A stretch of 61,649 bases of DNA, taken from IMG/VR virus record IMGVR_UViG_3300033145_000568, positions 1 to 61,649 of that record. One strand, 5' to 3'. The notes below the pieces were generated by a model, which worked only from the letters and a program-made list of their open reading frames with translations, was not told the origin of the DNA and did no database searches. The stretch is from a virus. Positions 7,907 through 16,514 of this stretch are shown one piece after another (the first letter of the stretch is position 1; the number at the start of each line of letters is the position of its first letter). The position numbers and the translations under genes were made by a program.

Positions 7907-8185
7907 TTATTTGCGCTCTTTCGTTACCGCAAACAACGATTGTGCAGTAGAAAGAACAATCGCCCAAGCAGATGCAACCGCTGCTAGGCCCTGCCCAGGA
8001 GTAGCTGCAGAGAACTCCAACCCTGCGAATCCCCCCGTCACCATGTTGTACCCCAGAGCTGTAAGCAGCGCTAGTACGATTATGCCCCAGGCCGCCGATT
8101 GATCTGAAAGATGTAGCGTGTGCTTAATGGCACTGAATAACCATCTATAGATCGCTCCCACCAATACCGAAAGTCCAATATCCAT
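7907..8185 (-). CDS. Holin-like membrane protein
   Basis: 92 residues from ATG 8185 (GGAGG eight bases upstream; a GTG three codons earlier falls in the ribosome site). Hydrophobic segments near residues 3-18, 33-52 and 66-86, and a charged tail VTKERK fit a small holin with two or three membrane helices. It is the first gene behind the strong promoter at 8246-8274. No endolysin was recognised next to it, so the lysis role is inferred from size and topology. Confidence 0.6.
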   Translation of the reverse strand: MDIGLSVLVGAIYRWLFSAIKHTLHLSDQSAAWGIIVLALLTALGYNMVTGGFAGLEFSAATPGQGLAAVASAWAIVLSTAQSLFAVTKERK

Positions 8186-8245
8186 GATTTTCACCTCCGC
8201 AAATCCGTATCGTCGTTACTTCTCCGTATCTTTCATATATGGTGC

Positions 8246-8274
8246 AGTATAGCGACCTCACCCCCCGTTGTCAA
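8246..8274 (-). promoter_or_regulatory. Leftward sigma-70 promoter for lysis/export genes
   Basis: Minus strand TTGACA (8274-8269), 17-base spacer, TATACT (8251-8246), both near consensus, with TCGC before the -10. It lies in and just after the last codons of the gene at 8258-8710 and points at the holin-like gene. Confidence 0.85.
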
Positions 8275-8710
8275 GTCTTTGTCCAATAGCGTTGAGAATC
8301 GTGCCCTTGTTGGCGTTACACTGCGCCGCAATCCGCTGAGAGCATCCTGTCAATGATTTGTCTATGGCTGGGCGTAGACCCAACAATGCTTCCGTCTGTC
8401 GCGCCTCACTTGCTGCAAGCTGTGCCATTGTGGTGCTTAGGATAACGAGCTTTTCTGTGTGTCCCTCAAGCACTCTATCTGAGTCTGAGGTCCGCATTTC
8501 GACCTTGGTCAGAATAGTATTCAGGTTCCCAATACTGCTATCGAGCTTGCCAAGGGTTCCATTTAGCGGATTCGTTCTTCGACTGATAAGGGACTTGATC
8601 AATTCTACCAGACTCGTTATCACAACCATCAAAGCGGCAATGATCAACAGAAATATTTTCATACTCATCCCGCCACTCTCTACTGCTGCTTGTACAACTT
8701 GCTCAACCAT
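8258..8710 (-). CDS. Membrane-anchored coiled-coil protein
   Basis: 150 residues from ATG 8710, preferred over GTG 8743 because AAGGA lies upstream. One N-terminal membrane helix (KIFLLIIAALMVVITSLVELI), then a long helical region with heptad-like spacing (LGKLDSSIGNLNTILTKVE). This topology suits a phage lysis accessory or spanin-like protein, or a holin partner. It has no lipobox. Function inferred only from shape and place. Confidence 0.55.
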   Translation of the reverse strand: MVEQVVQAAVESGGMSMKIFLLIIAALMVVITSLVELIKSLISRRTNPLNGTLGKLDSSIGNLNTILTKVEMRTSDSDRVLEGHTEKLVILSTTMAQLAASEARQTEALLGLRPAIDKSLTGCSQRIAAQCNANKGTILNAIGQRLDNGG

Positions 8711-8760
8711 TGACCCATCCTTCTGCTCTTTCGGTTCGCCCACTCATCGTGGCTCAATCT

Positions 8761-9399
8761 TCACTTGCTTTTAAGCATACTTTTTTTATATTTCCACGTT
8801 GGCAAGATCTCCTTCTTTTTATATTGTGATTTAACAGAAGGGGCTTGGTCTTTATCTCCAATCATGTTGCTTACTTTGTTGATTGCTCGTAAACGGGATT
8901 GATCGTTCCATTTCTTCCAATGTCTATATCTATTTTTGCCTTTATATCGACGGACTGCGCATAATTTGTACAACCATCCGCTAAGAGAGAACCCTCCCTT
9001 GTATGAATTACATCGCGGGCATGAGAGACAAAGATTTTCAACTTTATCTTCTCCACCTTTGCAGCGCGGATGGATGTGATCAATATGCGAACCATAGAAC
9101 CTAATTTTCCGATTACAGTAGAAGCAATACCCTTTCTGGCGATCGTACAAATTTCGTTTGATCTTGCGGTAATCTGGAATTAGAAGTTTGCGCTTAATGC
9201 GAGCAGTTGCTCTCTTCTTTTTTGTTCTTGAGCTCGGCCAAGGGATACAAGCCTTTTCATAATGCTGAATAAAATTCACGGATAAAGTGAATTTAGATTC
9301 CAATTGCGAAACTCTCGCTGGCATAGTTTTGGTATCCGGCATTCGTTGGCCAGTGGTCGCTTTTTCGCGGATGCGCCAAGAACCTTTCTGATCTGTCAT
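8761..9399 (-). CDS. HNH endonuclease
   Basis: 212 residues from ATG 9399 (AGGG eight bases upstream; the TTG at 9456 is less likely). The HNH core is CFYCNRKIRF, then HIDHIHPRCKGGEDKVENL, then CPRCNSYKGG: two CxxC knuckles around DH-x-P-x3-GG and an N-x-K end, the usual zinc-ribbon HNH. The N-terminal third is very basic. A free-standing HNH gene between tail and lysis genes is probably a homing endonuclease; away from the terminase, a packaging role is less likely. Confidence 0.9.
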   Translation of the reverse strand: MTDQKGSWRIREKATTGQRMPDTKTMPARVSQLESKFTLSVNFIQHYEKACIPWPSSRTKKKRATARIKRKLLIPDYRKIKRNLYDRQKGYCFYCNRKIRFYGSHIDHIHPRCKGGEDKVENLCLSCPRCNSYKGGFSLSGWLYKLCAVRRYKGKNRYRHWKKWNDQSRLRAINKVSNMIGDKDQAPSVKSQYKKKEILPTWKYKKSMLKSK

Positions 9400-9459
9400 A
9401 TTGATTCCCTGTTCCTTTGCCCTTATCTTCTTCTGTAGCTTTCCGTCTCGCTGCAATCT

Positions 9460-11583
9460 TCAAGCAGCAAGATCCTTCCATGCGTCGCCAATATTGATCT
9501 GTGCTGCCGTTACGGTTTTCCATTCGTTTCCAACATTGATCATCATTAACTCCACCTCTTTTAACTCATCTCCAACATTGATTTTGGGATAATTCGGGGC
9601 AGTGGCGGACTCCACGTAATCTATATCCAGATATGGCTTGTTGGCTCCATTCGCTGTTTGGAACTTCAGATGCTCACCATAGCTTGATCCGAATTCCCCG
9701 GTATCGTATAACATAATACAAAGCTTTGTCAGCCCGGTTTTGTTTATTCTGTTTGTTGGGATAGATACTGATATATATGCATTGACCGCCCCGGGAGCAC
9801 CGTGCCCTTCCATAGTTGCCGAGGATACTGTCGCAAATACATAGTAATGATTCTTATCAAAATCCCCAGCCTCAAGAGCTGGGCTGCCTCCTGATTCAGT
9901 GGGATATGTTCCCGCGCCGTCCTGACCCACCTTGAACCCCTGACCGTGTGAAACATAGCCGGAACCCGTATAAGTTGTGTATGAGGAATAAGTAACATAT
10001 AGCTTCAGTGTTGCGCTAGTGATAGTCTTTCCGGTCAGAGAGCTGGTATCAAAATAAAGGAAACCACGGACAAGGTGGCATTCCCAGCAATTGCTTGCAT
10101 CATCACAACTGGAATACAAATCAATTTCTGTCTCATTTGTTAATAAAATCGCCCGGTTGGGATAGGAATAGTTACCTCCATAAAGCCCGCAATCGGAGTG
10201 CTCTATCTCCGCTACCTGGTCATCTGTGCATCGATAATCACCAGCCCCACAACTTGTGAGAGGGGGCTTTGTCCAAATTCCATAGGTGTACAACGACCCA
10301 TCGCCCGTATCTCCGTCAATTGTGGTATTGGTTTCGATCCCTGTCCTGATCACGACAATGCCGCCGTAAACAATATGTCCTCCATCATCCGTTGTCTGTG
10401 CATAGGCACGGCACAGGTAAATCGAACTCTCATCTAAACTGGCTATGTCAGAACTGAATGCACCCTCCGATCCAGCGCCTTCTTGCGTGTATCCTTCAGC
10501 CGTCGTGGGGTTGGCGGGCGTTCCAGGATCGCCTCCTTTTTTGTAAACCACCCCGCGTTGCGTAATGGAATAGCCTTCATCCTCCACAACCGTGCCGTGG
10601 CATGTTGCGGTGGTATCAGTCACAGCTGTTGCATCCTGGGTTGTAACCGTGAACTCCGCCGCAGGCGCTGATGTCGTGAACTGCACTGCATCCCCATAAC
10701 TCGTTCCACTGCCGTTTGTTGCGTAAGCCCGATAGTAATAGGAAGTGGAAGCAGAAAGTCCGGTAATGGCTGCAGTGAAGGTGCCACCAGCCAAGTCAGA
10801 CCCAGTGCTCTTATGGTCTGCACTAGCTATGTCAACAGGATCGCTGCCGTCATCATTCCAAATGACACCGTACTCAGTGATCGCAGAATCGCCTGTGGTG
10901 TTGATCGTCCCATTTCCAGTTGCATAAGATGAGCCGAGGCCAGAGGCAGCATCGGTAGTGACAGTTGGTTTTGTACCATAGGTAATGACAAGTTTTGGGC
11001 GATAACCCCCGCCTTTTTCTGAAGAATAGAAATCAGCGAGCATGTAGAGATTAGGCACAGTGGGTGTGATATCAAGTGAAGTCCGCACGCAGAACTTCGA
11101 TGTGCCCTCCTTGTTAATCCAGTTTGCTAAACCTGCCGCAGTGAAGGTCATGGCTGCGTAACCAGACTGTCCAGTTGCAACTGAAGCCGGATTCGCTCCA
11201 CCACCAGCATATAAGGTCCGATCGAAATCCGCCAGAGCGAGGGACGCGCCCGGATGGTCGGGCTGGCCGCTAAGGAGATAGATATCAAAGCCCCCAGTGA
11301 TGATTCTCAGCAGCCCATTAAGATACAAAGAGACGGAGGCGGAGAGGATAGTAGCATTTGCTGGGATGGAGGATGTATCAAAGTACAGGTATCCTCGATA
11401 GAAGCGATACCTATCCCCAGGATTGGGAGGGTTTATGTATGCTAATCCAACGCGCAGCGTGTCTCCTGCGATGTCTTTTGAATACGCACTAGCCGCATCC
11501 CTCGCATTGGAGAAGTGATCAGCGGTTCTGGCATACATATGTCCGTCGCCTGAACTTGCGTAGATCGTTACTGATGTTGACAT
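9460..11583 (-). CDS. Large tail/appendage protein with DNRLRE- and Fn3-like modules
   Basis: 707 residues. It appears to be built as: a beta-sandwich domain with RGYLYFDTSSIPANATILSA (about residue 63), two Fn3-like modules (around residues 205-310 and 315-415), a second sandwich with RGFLYFDTSSLTGKTITSA (about residue 520), and a C-terminal triple repeat with INVGDELKEV, INVGNEWKTV and INIGDAWKDL. Duplicate YFDTSS domains resemble DNRLRE-type adhesin domains. It is the last of the tail-tip genes, so it is probably an adhesion or receptor-contact protein. Confidence 0.7.
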   Translation of the reverse strand: MSTSVTIYASSGDGHMYARTADHFSNARDAASAYSKDIAGDTLRVGLAYINPPNPGDRYRFYRGYLYFDTSSIPANATILSASVSLYLNGLLRIITGGFDIYLLSGQPDHPGASLALADFDRTLYAGGGANPASVATGQSGYAAMTFTAAGLANWINKEGTSKFCVRTSLDITPTVPNLYMLADFYSSEKGGGYRPKLVITYGTKPTVTTDAASGLGSSYATGNGTINTTGDSAITEYGVIWNDDGSDPVDIASADHKSTGSDLAGGTFTAAITGLSASTSYYYRAYATNGSGTSYGDAVQFTTSAPAAEFTVTTQDATAVTDTTATCHGTVVEDEGYSITQRGVVYKKGGDPGTPANPTTAEGYTQEGAGSEGAFSSDIASLDESSIYLCRAYAQTTDDGGHIVYGGIVVIRTGIETNTTIDGDTGDGSLYTYGIWTKPPLTSCGAGDYRCTDDQVAEIEHSDCGLYGGNYSYPNRAILLTNETEIDLYSSCDDASNCWECHLVRGFLYFDTSSLTGKTITSATLKLYVTYSSYTTYTGSGYVSHGQGFKVGQDGAGTYPTESGGSPALEAGDFDKNHYYVFATVSSATMEGHGAPGAVNAYISVSIPTNRINKTGLTKLCIMLYDTGEFGSSYGEHLKFQTANGANKPYLDIDYVESATAPNYPKINVGDELKEVELMMINVGNEWKTVTAAQINIGDAWKDLAA

Positions 11584-11593
11584 AATAGACCCC

Positions 11594-13126
11594 TCAAGCG
11601 GAGTATTTTACCCACAAAGTACCAATAGGAGTGCTGCTCGCGGCAGGGGGCGATCCTGTTCCATAAACAATTCCCACTGCACGGGCGCTTGTTGGTGTGG
11701 AATGGTCACCAACCTCAATGTAACCATCTACATTCAGATTGGTATCGACATCCAAAGAACCAGTCAGTTTCTGATTGCCTGTTACATGCAAGGCTTCTGA
11801 AGGATCGTCGATTGCCGTTGATCCGACAACCAGTTTGTTATCAACAGTGACTTGGTTATGCGCGAAGTAAGGATTGGTCGCGTGCGTAAGCCCTGTTGTG
11901 GTAGGGATGTAGGCGATAAGCGTAGGGGTTGCATCGAACAACGTAATATCTTCACTATGGAAATCAATCCGTACATTATTGGATGAGTCTAGTGCTCCTA
12001 AGTGTGCCACAGTATCATTGATTGAAATTCTCTCGTTCCCGGCAGCAGCAGACGCATAAGTAGCTGTTACCAATAACGTCGCTGGCGAAGGGCTCCATTG
12101 AAGGTTTCCGGTTACTCCACCAAGATAGAAAGAGCCATCCTTCTGTACAGAGAAAGGGGCATTGGCATACGTTGCGTTCCCTATTACCAATCTGTAGTTA
12201 TCATCTCCAGCATCGATAGCTATTATGTCGTTTCCTGTGCCCGCGACGATTTTTGCATTCATTGCATCAAGTGTAAGAATCGCTTGTGAGCCACCGAGAA
12301 GCAGGATTCCATTTGCAAGATCAAACTGCGAACCTTCGGCCACTGCCCAGTTAGCTGATTCAAGAACGCCCGCTCTTATGTAATCTGCGATGACCATTGG
12401 GGCATAGACCATCAGACGCCAAACCCCGCCATCATTGTAACCTATGATGACATCTTCTTGCTCAAGTGATGGGGCAACATCCGTAACCTGGAATGTCGTT
12501 GTTGATAAGCTGTAATCCCACCAAATGTACTTCTTATCAGTGTTACCGTCCGCGATTGTGTATTTGTTGTTCTTCCAGTAAAGAATTACATTTGACCAAG
12601 CGACGGAATTGGTGTCTGGGGAATCTTCTGTCCAAATTGCATCTCCGCCAAGTCGGTGCGCCCACAGACCTGCGTCTTCTGGCTCTGTAGATGCAGCTTC
12701 ATTCGCTGCCCCCGATTTTTCATTAGACAAAGCCGACCAGTTATCGTGTGAATCTTGAACACGCACAGCAACATAGTGCGTGTCTACGTCACCCGGCCCC
12801 CATTGAAGCGTCTCTCCAGGCGGGAAATCAACATAGTCATCGTAGATGTCTACTCCAGCGTCCGTGCTGTGATGCATACGGATCTTCACAATCTCTGATT
12901 GAGCCAGAGCGTTCCCATCTGTGTCTGTAGTAGGGAGGCTGATGTTGAGTACCAGAATGCCCGCTGTCTCTACTGGCGCTACCACAGAATCGATCACAGG
13001 GGCACTTGCGAGGGTAGTCTTCTCTGGCACTTCTCCGAAAGTCGGTGTTGAGAAGCCAGAATGATGAGTAACAATCCCTACACATTCACCAAGTGGTAAT
13101 CCTTGTGTTGCTATTGCTACAGGCAT
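11594..13126 (-). CDS. Tail fibre-like protein (510 aa)
   Basis: Good start (AAGGAGG upstream). The N-terminal 130 residues look like an Fn3-like beta domain (VLNISLPTTDTDGNA, HYVAVRVQDSHDNWS). The C-terminal half is repetitive beta structure (NKLVVGSTAIDDPSEALHV, then LTGSLDVDTNLNVDGYIEVGD) typical of trimeric fibre shafts, ending in a compact tip GTGSPPAASSTPIGTLWV as in many tail fibres. It follows the retroelement genes in the same transcript. Confidence 0.7.
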   Translation of the reverse strand: MPVAIATQGLPLGECVGIVTHHSGFSTPTFGEVPEKTTLASAPVIDSVVAPVETAGILVLNISLPTTDTDGNALAQSEIVKIRMHHSTDAGVDIYDDYVDFPPGETLQWGPGDVDTHYVAVRVQDSHDNWSALSNEKSGAANEAASTEPEDAGLWAHRLGGDAIWTEDSPDTNSVAWSNVILYWKNNKYTIADGNTDKKYIWWDYSLSTTTFQVTDVAPSLEQEDVIIGYNDGGVWRLMVYAPMVIADYIRAGVLESANWAVAEGSQFDLANGILLLGGSQAILTLDAMNAKIVAGTGNDIIAIDAGDDNYRLVIGNATYANAPFSVQKDGSFYLGGVTGNLQWSPSPATLLVTATYASAAAGNERISINDTVAHLGALDSSNNVRIDFHSEDITLFDATPTLIAYIPTTTGLTHATNPYFAHNQVTVDNKLVVGSTAIDDPSEALHVTGNQKLTGSLDVDTNLNVDGYIEVGDHSTPTSARAVGIVYGTGSPPAASSTPIGTLWVKYSA

Positions 13127-13142
13127 ATTGCCTCCTTATTCT

Positions 13143-13310
13143 TCATTCTACTGCTTCTACACCCAAGATTTCTTCATAGATCGCCATCCGCTCGCGCAAC
13201 TTTGCCACAGTCTTTTCGTTCGATACAGGGCCGCGCTCTTTCAGCGCTTTCTTTGCCGCCTTGCGTTTCTCGGATTTTCCTTTCGCTTCGACAAGCTTTA
13301 TTACCTTCAC
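13143..13310 (-). CDS. Small basic protein downstream of retroelement (55 aa)
   Basis: GTG start overlapping the previous stop (GTGA), with GGAGG five bases upstream. The first half is strongly basic (KGKSEKRKAAKKALKERG), the second acidic and helical (LRERMAIYEEILGVEAVE). Not recognised. Its coupling behind the RT and the 168-residue gene makes it a possible nucleic-acid-binding accessory, but it could equally be a small virion or chaperone protein. Confidence 0.55.
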   Translation of the reverse strand: MKVIKLVEAKGKSEKRKAAKKALKERGPVSNEKTVAKLRERMAIYEEILGVEAVE

Positions 13311-13813
13311 AATGCCTCCTTTGCGGCTGCTCCATCTTGAATAAGCTTTGTAGCCACATCATTCCATTTCTCAAATTCAGGTGGCGGAGGCGTCCCAGTT
13401 GCATTAAGAAGTACACCCAATGTCAATCTAGCTATACCAAGCTGCTCTTCTTGCCCCGCAAGGGCATTCATTGCTATATTAATAGATCTGCCTGTTTCTT
13501 GATCAATAATAGCTTCCTTCTCTAATGCCGTCAACGTCTGTTTATCATGCTTGGTCTCCCAGAGCGTCTTGGCTACAAGCAGCAATCGCGCTTCCTGAGT
13601 GAATAGGAAGGCCGCTACGCTGTCACGCGATCCCTCGTAGGGCACCACAAACCGAATCTCGTCGTACTCCCACTCTTGACGCGCGCCGTTGTCATCCTCT
13701 ATCGTAATTTGCCTTACGTTCCAGTGAGCCGAGATATGCAACTGTAACCCTTCGTCTGTTGCTTCAAGCTTCCAGAGCCGTAATGTCTCTGGCTGTACGG
13801 TTGATCGTGTCAT
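13307..13813 (-). CDS. Protein of unknown function coupled to the RT gene (168 aa)
   Basis: ATG 13813 overlaps the RT stop as ATGA, with AGGAGG eight bases upstream inside the RT coding end. Residues 1-60 look beta-rich (GLQLHISAHWNVRQITIED, then EYDEIRFVVPYEGS); residues 65-135 are helical (RLLLVAKTLWE, LTALEKEAIIDQETG), with a PPPPEFEKW stretch near the end. It does not match the small basic four-helix Avd protein of classic retroelements. It may be a tail protein or a retroelement partner. Confidence 0.65.
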   Translation of the reverse strand: MTRSTVQPETLRLWKLEATDEGLQLHISAHWNVRQITIEDDNGARQEWEYDEIRFVVPYEGSRDSVAAFLFTQEARLLLVAKTLWETKHDKQTLTALEKEAIIDQETGRSINIAMNALAGQEEQLGIARLTLGVLLNATGTPPPPEFEKWNDVATKLIQDGAAAKEAL

Positions 13814-14892
13814 ACTCCCAGCCTCCTTGCACACTTCCTGAGAGGGTTGCGGAAACCCAAAATAGCGGAAGCGTCATCCATAATTGCCATGATCTCTTGA
13901 TCGTCAAATAAGTATTTTCGTGTTAAGTTGTAGCCGTTACAGTGTTTGATCCAGCCAGCGCGAGCCATGATTGCGCTAACCACGTGCTCCGGGGGCAGCT
14001 CAGGCCAATGCTGTTTGATTGTCGCAAGCTTGGTCTTGAACGATCGCACGGATCTCTTCCGTAGGAGCGTATACTTTCGAAAGGTGCGGTATCCAAGAAA
14101 ATCAATTCCACGTGCATCTACGGGATAGATCTGAGTCTTCGGGTTCAGGGAAAGATATAGGTTCGTCTTGAAATAGGCAGCGATTGCTTTGTGTATTGCA
14201 TTCAAGCGTCGCTTACTTCCGTCCAGAATCACGCCGTCGTCTGCGTAACGGATGTAGTATCGTGCCTTCAACGTCTCTTTGAGCCAGTGGTCGAACTCGT
14301 TCAAGTAGATGTTTGCAAAGTATTGCGAGAGGTAATTTCCGATCGGAATCCCCTTCCCGCTCTCAGGGCTCCTAACGATGTTCTCAAGCAGCCATAGAGT
14401 ATCAGAACACTTGATCTTTCGCTCGATGAGTCCCATGAGAATGTCTTGATTGACCGAAGGATAGAACTTGCTTATGTCGAACTGCAAACAGTACCGCGTC
14501 GCTCTCTCGTTCTTGAGAAATCCTCTCAAACGATTAAGTCCTGCATGAATGCCGCGACCAGGAATTGCAGAGTAAACGTCTGTGATAAACACTCTGTCCC
14601 ATAATGGGCCGATCACTTGCATCACGGCATGCTGGACGATGCGGTCAGGGAAATAAGGGAGCTTAGAGATCTCCCTCTCCTTTGGCTCGTGGATCAAAAA
14701 TCGCTCATAGGGCGCTGTAGTGAACTGCTTCGACACTAAGAGCTTCTGGATCTTCAGCAGGTGCGGCCTTGGGGCCTTATCTACCGCTTGAACCTCAGCG
14801 ACGCCCGTCTTGCCGCGTCGCGCTCTTAGGTGTGCCGACAGTAGATTGTCGTAAGCCAGTATCTTTCTGTACAAGTCGCCGTATCGTTTCAT
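13810..14892 (-). CDS. Reverse transcriptase of diversity-generating retroelement
   Basis: 360 residues, normal for this family. The RT palm motifs are in order: FDISKFYPSV (about residue 138, first catalytic Asp), GIPIGNYLSQYFANIYLN (about 178-195; the IGxxxSQ signature that marks retroelement RTs as opposed to group II intron or retron RTs), YIRYADDGVIL (about 211-221; catalytic Asp pair), LSLNPKTQI and GIDFLGYRTF. It would copy the adjacent template RNA with errors at adenines. No Shine-Dalgarno box is evident. The template repeat and variable repeat lie directly upstream on the same strand. Confidence 0.95.
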   Translation of the reverse strand: MKRYGDLYRKILAYDNLLSAHLRARRGKTGVAEVQAVDKAPRPHLLKIQKLLVSKQFTTAPYERFLIHEPKEREISKLPYFPDRIVQHAVMQVIGPLWDRVFITDVYSAIPGRGIHAGLNRLRGFLKNERATRYCLQFDISKFYPSVNQDILMGLIERKIKCSDTLWLLENIVRSPESGKGIPIGNYLSQYFANIYLNEFDHWLKETLKARYYIRYADDGVILDGSKRRLNAIHKAIAAYFKTNLYLSLNPKTQIYPVDARGIDFLGYRTFRKYTLLRKRSVRSFKTKLATIKQHWPELPPEHVVSAIMARAGWIKHCNGYNLTRKYLFDDQEIMAIMDDASAILGFRNPLRKCARRLGV

Positions 14893-14899
14893 AGTAAAT

Positions 14900-15018
14900 G
14901 CGGGGAGTCCATTAAGACAAGACGTTCCCTTCGGGGTACTAGCCTCACCTTGCTTTTAGTTGTGTGTTTCACCGCTACGGTGAGGATAAAGTCGCTGTTC
15001 ATAGAATGTCCTCCCCGC
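14900..15018 (-). ncRNA. Structured spacer of retroelement template RNA
   Basis: Between template repeat and RT the minus strand has GCGGGGAG (15018-15011) and its exact complement CTCCCCGC (14907-14900), enclosing about 100 bases. Inside, CCTCACC can pair either with a far GGTGAGG or, as TCACCG, locally with CGGTGA. In the Bordetella phage system the corresponding spacer folds and is needed for template-primed cDNA synthesis; the same role is inferred here. Confidence 0.6.
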
Positions 15019-15027
15019 GTAACACCC

Positions 15028-15140
15028 TGAGCTCCAGCCGGCACCCAATATTACGATTCGAATTGGACGCGACATTGTTCGAATTCAGGTAACTGAGACC
15101 AGCATTCGAAGCGTTATTCCAGTTGCCGCTTGCCAGCATT
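15028..15140 (-). repeat. Template repeat (TR) of diversity-generating retroelement
   Basis: 113 bases matching 15227-15339 except at 20 positions. Nineteen of these are adenines of the minus-strand template (29 adenines in all); the one other difference is a C/T in the conserved 3' end. Read in the target frame the template codes mainly Asn codons (AAC/AAT) at the varied positions. It does not itself code a protein. Confidence 0.95.
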
Positions 15141-15218
15141 CGCGTCTTTACCCTTTTGTTCATCAGTTTATTCCATCCTTCAGAGTTGCTTCTCTCGCCA
15201 CACTCGCATCTGCTTTCA

Positions 15219-16514
15219 TTAGCCTATGAACTCCAGCCGGCACCCAACATCACGAGACGAACCGGACGCGACAAAGCCCGAATACAGGCAACTGAGACCA
15301 GCATGCGAAGCGCAACTCCAGTTGCCGCCCGCCAGCAGTATGTTTACTTCGCCAGCATCGTGGGCGTAGAAATAGTCGGGAATATACGTGCTATCAGAGC
15401 CAGCTACGGCTGACGCGATCAGCAGATACTTGAGCGCGGCCTCGTACACAATATTACTGAGGTAGCCGTCCGTTGTTATCGGCGTCGCTGTGCTTGCGTC
15501 GTAGTCGCCACTACCCCACACAGATGGACCTGAGTTAGTCCAGCCGCCGGTTGCTTTCAGGATGTGGTAGGCCGCGTCCACGGCCTCGTAGCCGTCAATG
15601 AATTTCCACGCGTTTCCCCAATGATTCTCGATCCAGCGATAGGCGATCGGGACTAGACCGTCTGTGCCTGTGCCTGTGCCAGTGCCGTTGTCGCCCAGGT
15701 TGCTGTTGATTGACGAGGCGGCTGTAAGTTCACCCGCAAAGCCTGTACCGCTTGCTTTGTCTACAATGCCGCGCCCGATGCCAGTTTGCGAGTCCATGTT
15801 GCCATATTCGATCATGTAGAGCATCTGAATAGCAGCCATTGTCCAGATATTTTCAATACCCCAATGTGAGCCGATATTCTCTGCGTAAGTGCGAGCCTGG
15901 TCTATCGTCAAGGAATCGCTTGGGAGGTCTGGATACGGTTCCCCTGTCGTGCCGGTCACTGGCTGTTTGCCTGAGCGTGAATGCAGCTTGAAGGTGCCAC
16001 TATCGTCGTATCCATCTGCTTCATAAGCAGCTACGTAGATATAATCAGCAGGAGCCGAAGCCGTACGCTGATTGAAAACAGGATGCACTTCAAAGCCGCT
16101 TGCGGCGTAGTTGGCTATCCACCAGCGATATTTATTGGCTGAGGTCTCTTCCGACTTGACCCAGAACTTCGGTATCTGGACCATAACACGCCCGTTCGTG
16201 CCGTCTTCCTTGTAGCCCGCGTCGCCGTATACGTTATTTATTGATCCATCCGCCGCCATGTTCACGCGACGCATTCCAGCCCACGGCAGGAAATGATCGA
16301 ACGACGCCCTGGCAAGTCCGCCCCATTCAACGCCGTCAGCATCTATGCGTGTCCATGTATCGGTGCCCTGATTCCATTCAACGCCAACAATCAGATCTAC
16401 CTGTTGTCCGATGTCGTTAGTAGTGGCCTCTCCATTGCTATTATAGACGCGAACGCCTGGCATCTTGGCGTATCCCTTCATTGTCCCATCTGCTGCGAAC
16501 AGTCGCGTGCCCAT
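15219..16514 (-). CDS. Retroelement-diversified tail-tip receptor-binding protein
   Basis: 431 residues. The C-terminal end (GGNWSCASHAGLSCLYSG, then DVGCRLEF) has the GGxW...AG...GxR layout of C-type-lectin/formylglycine-enzyme-like variable domains in retroelement targets. The middle holds MVQIPKFWVKSEE and YAASGFEVHPVFNQ, typical of phage proteins with this fold; the first ~80 residues resemble a fibre-attachment part. Variable codons give Gly, Ser, Cys, His, Tyr, Phe and Asp in place of template Asn or Tyr. Placed among tail-tip genes, it very likely binds the host receptor. Confidence 0.92.
   Translation of the reverse strand: MGTRLFAADGTMKGYAKMPGVRVYNSNGEATTNDIGQQVDLIVGVEWNQGTDTWTRIDADGVEWGGLARASFDHFLPWAGMRRVNMAADGSINNVYGDAGYKEDGTNGRVMVQIPKFWVKSEETSANKYRWWIANYAASGFEVHPVFNQRTASAPADYIYVAAYEADGYDDSGTFKLHSRSGKQPVTGTTGEPYPDLPSDSLTIDQARTYAENIGSHWGIENIWTMAAIQMLYMIEYGNMDSQTGIGRGIVDKASGTGFAGELTAASSINSNLGDNGTGTGTGTDGLVPIAYRWIENHWGNAWKFIDGYEAVDAAYHILKATGGWTNSGPSVWGSGDYDASTATPITTDGYLSNIVYEAALKYLLIASAVAGSDSTYIPDYFYAHDAGEVNILLAGGNWSCASHAGLSCLYSGFVASGSSRDVGCRLEFIG
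15227..15339 (-). repeat. Variable repeat (VR) at 3' end of target gene
   Basis: Copy of the template with substitutions only where the template has adenine, apart from one C/T change in the 3' end that marks the IMH/IMH* difference. It spans the last 35 codons of the target gene up to two codons before the stop and contains the invariant GTGCCGGCTGGAG stretch near its 3' end. Twelve codons differ in amino acid within the body of the repeat, plus one at its 5' edge. Confidence 0.95.

Noticed and set aside
13307-13813. Avd protein of the retroelement
   Set aside because: It is beta-rich at the N-terminus and not basic, unlike the helical basic Avd family.
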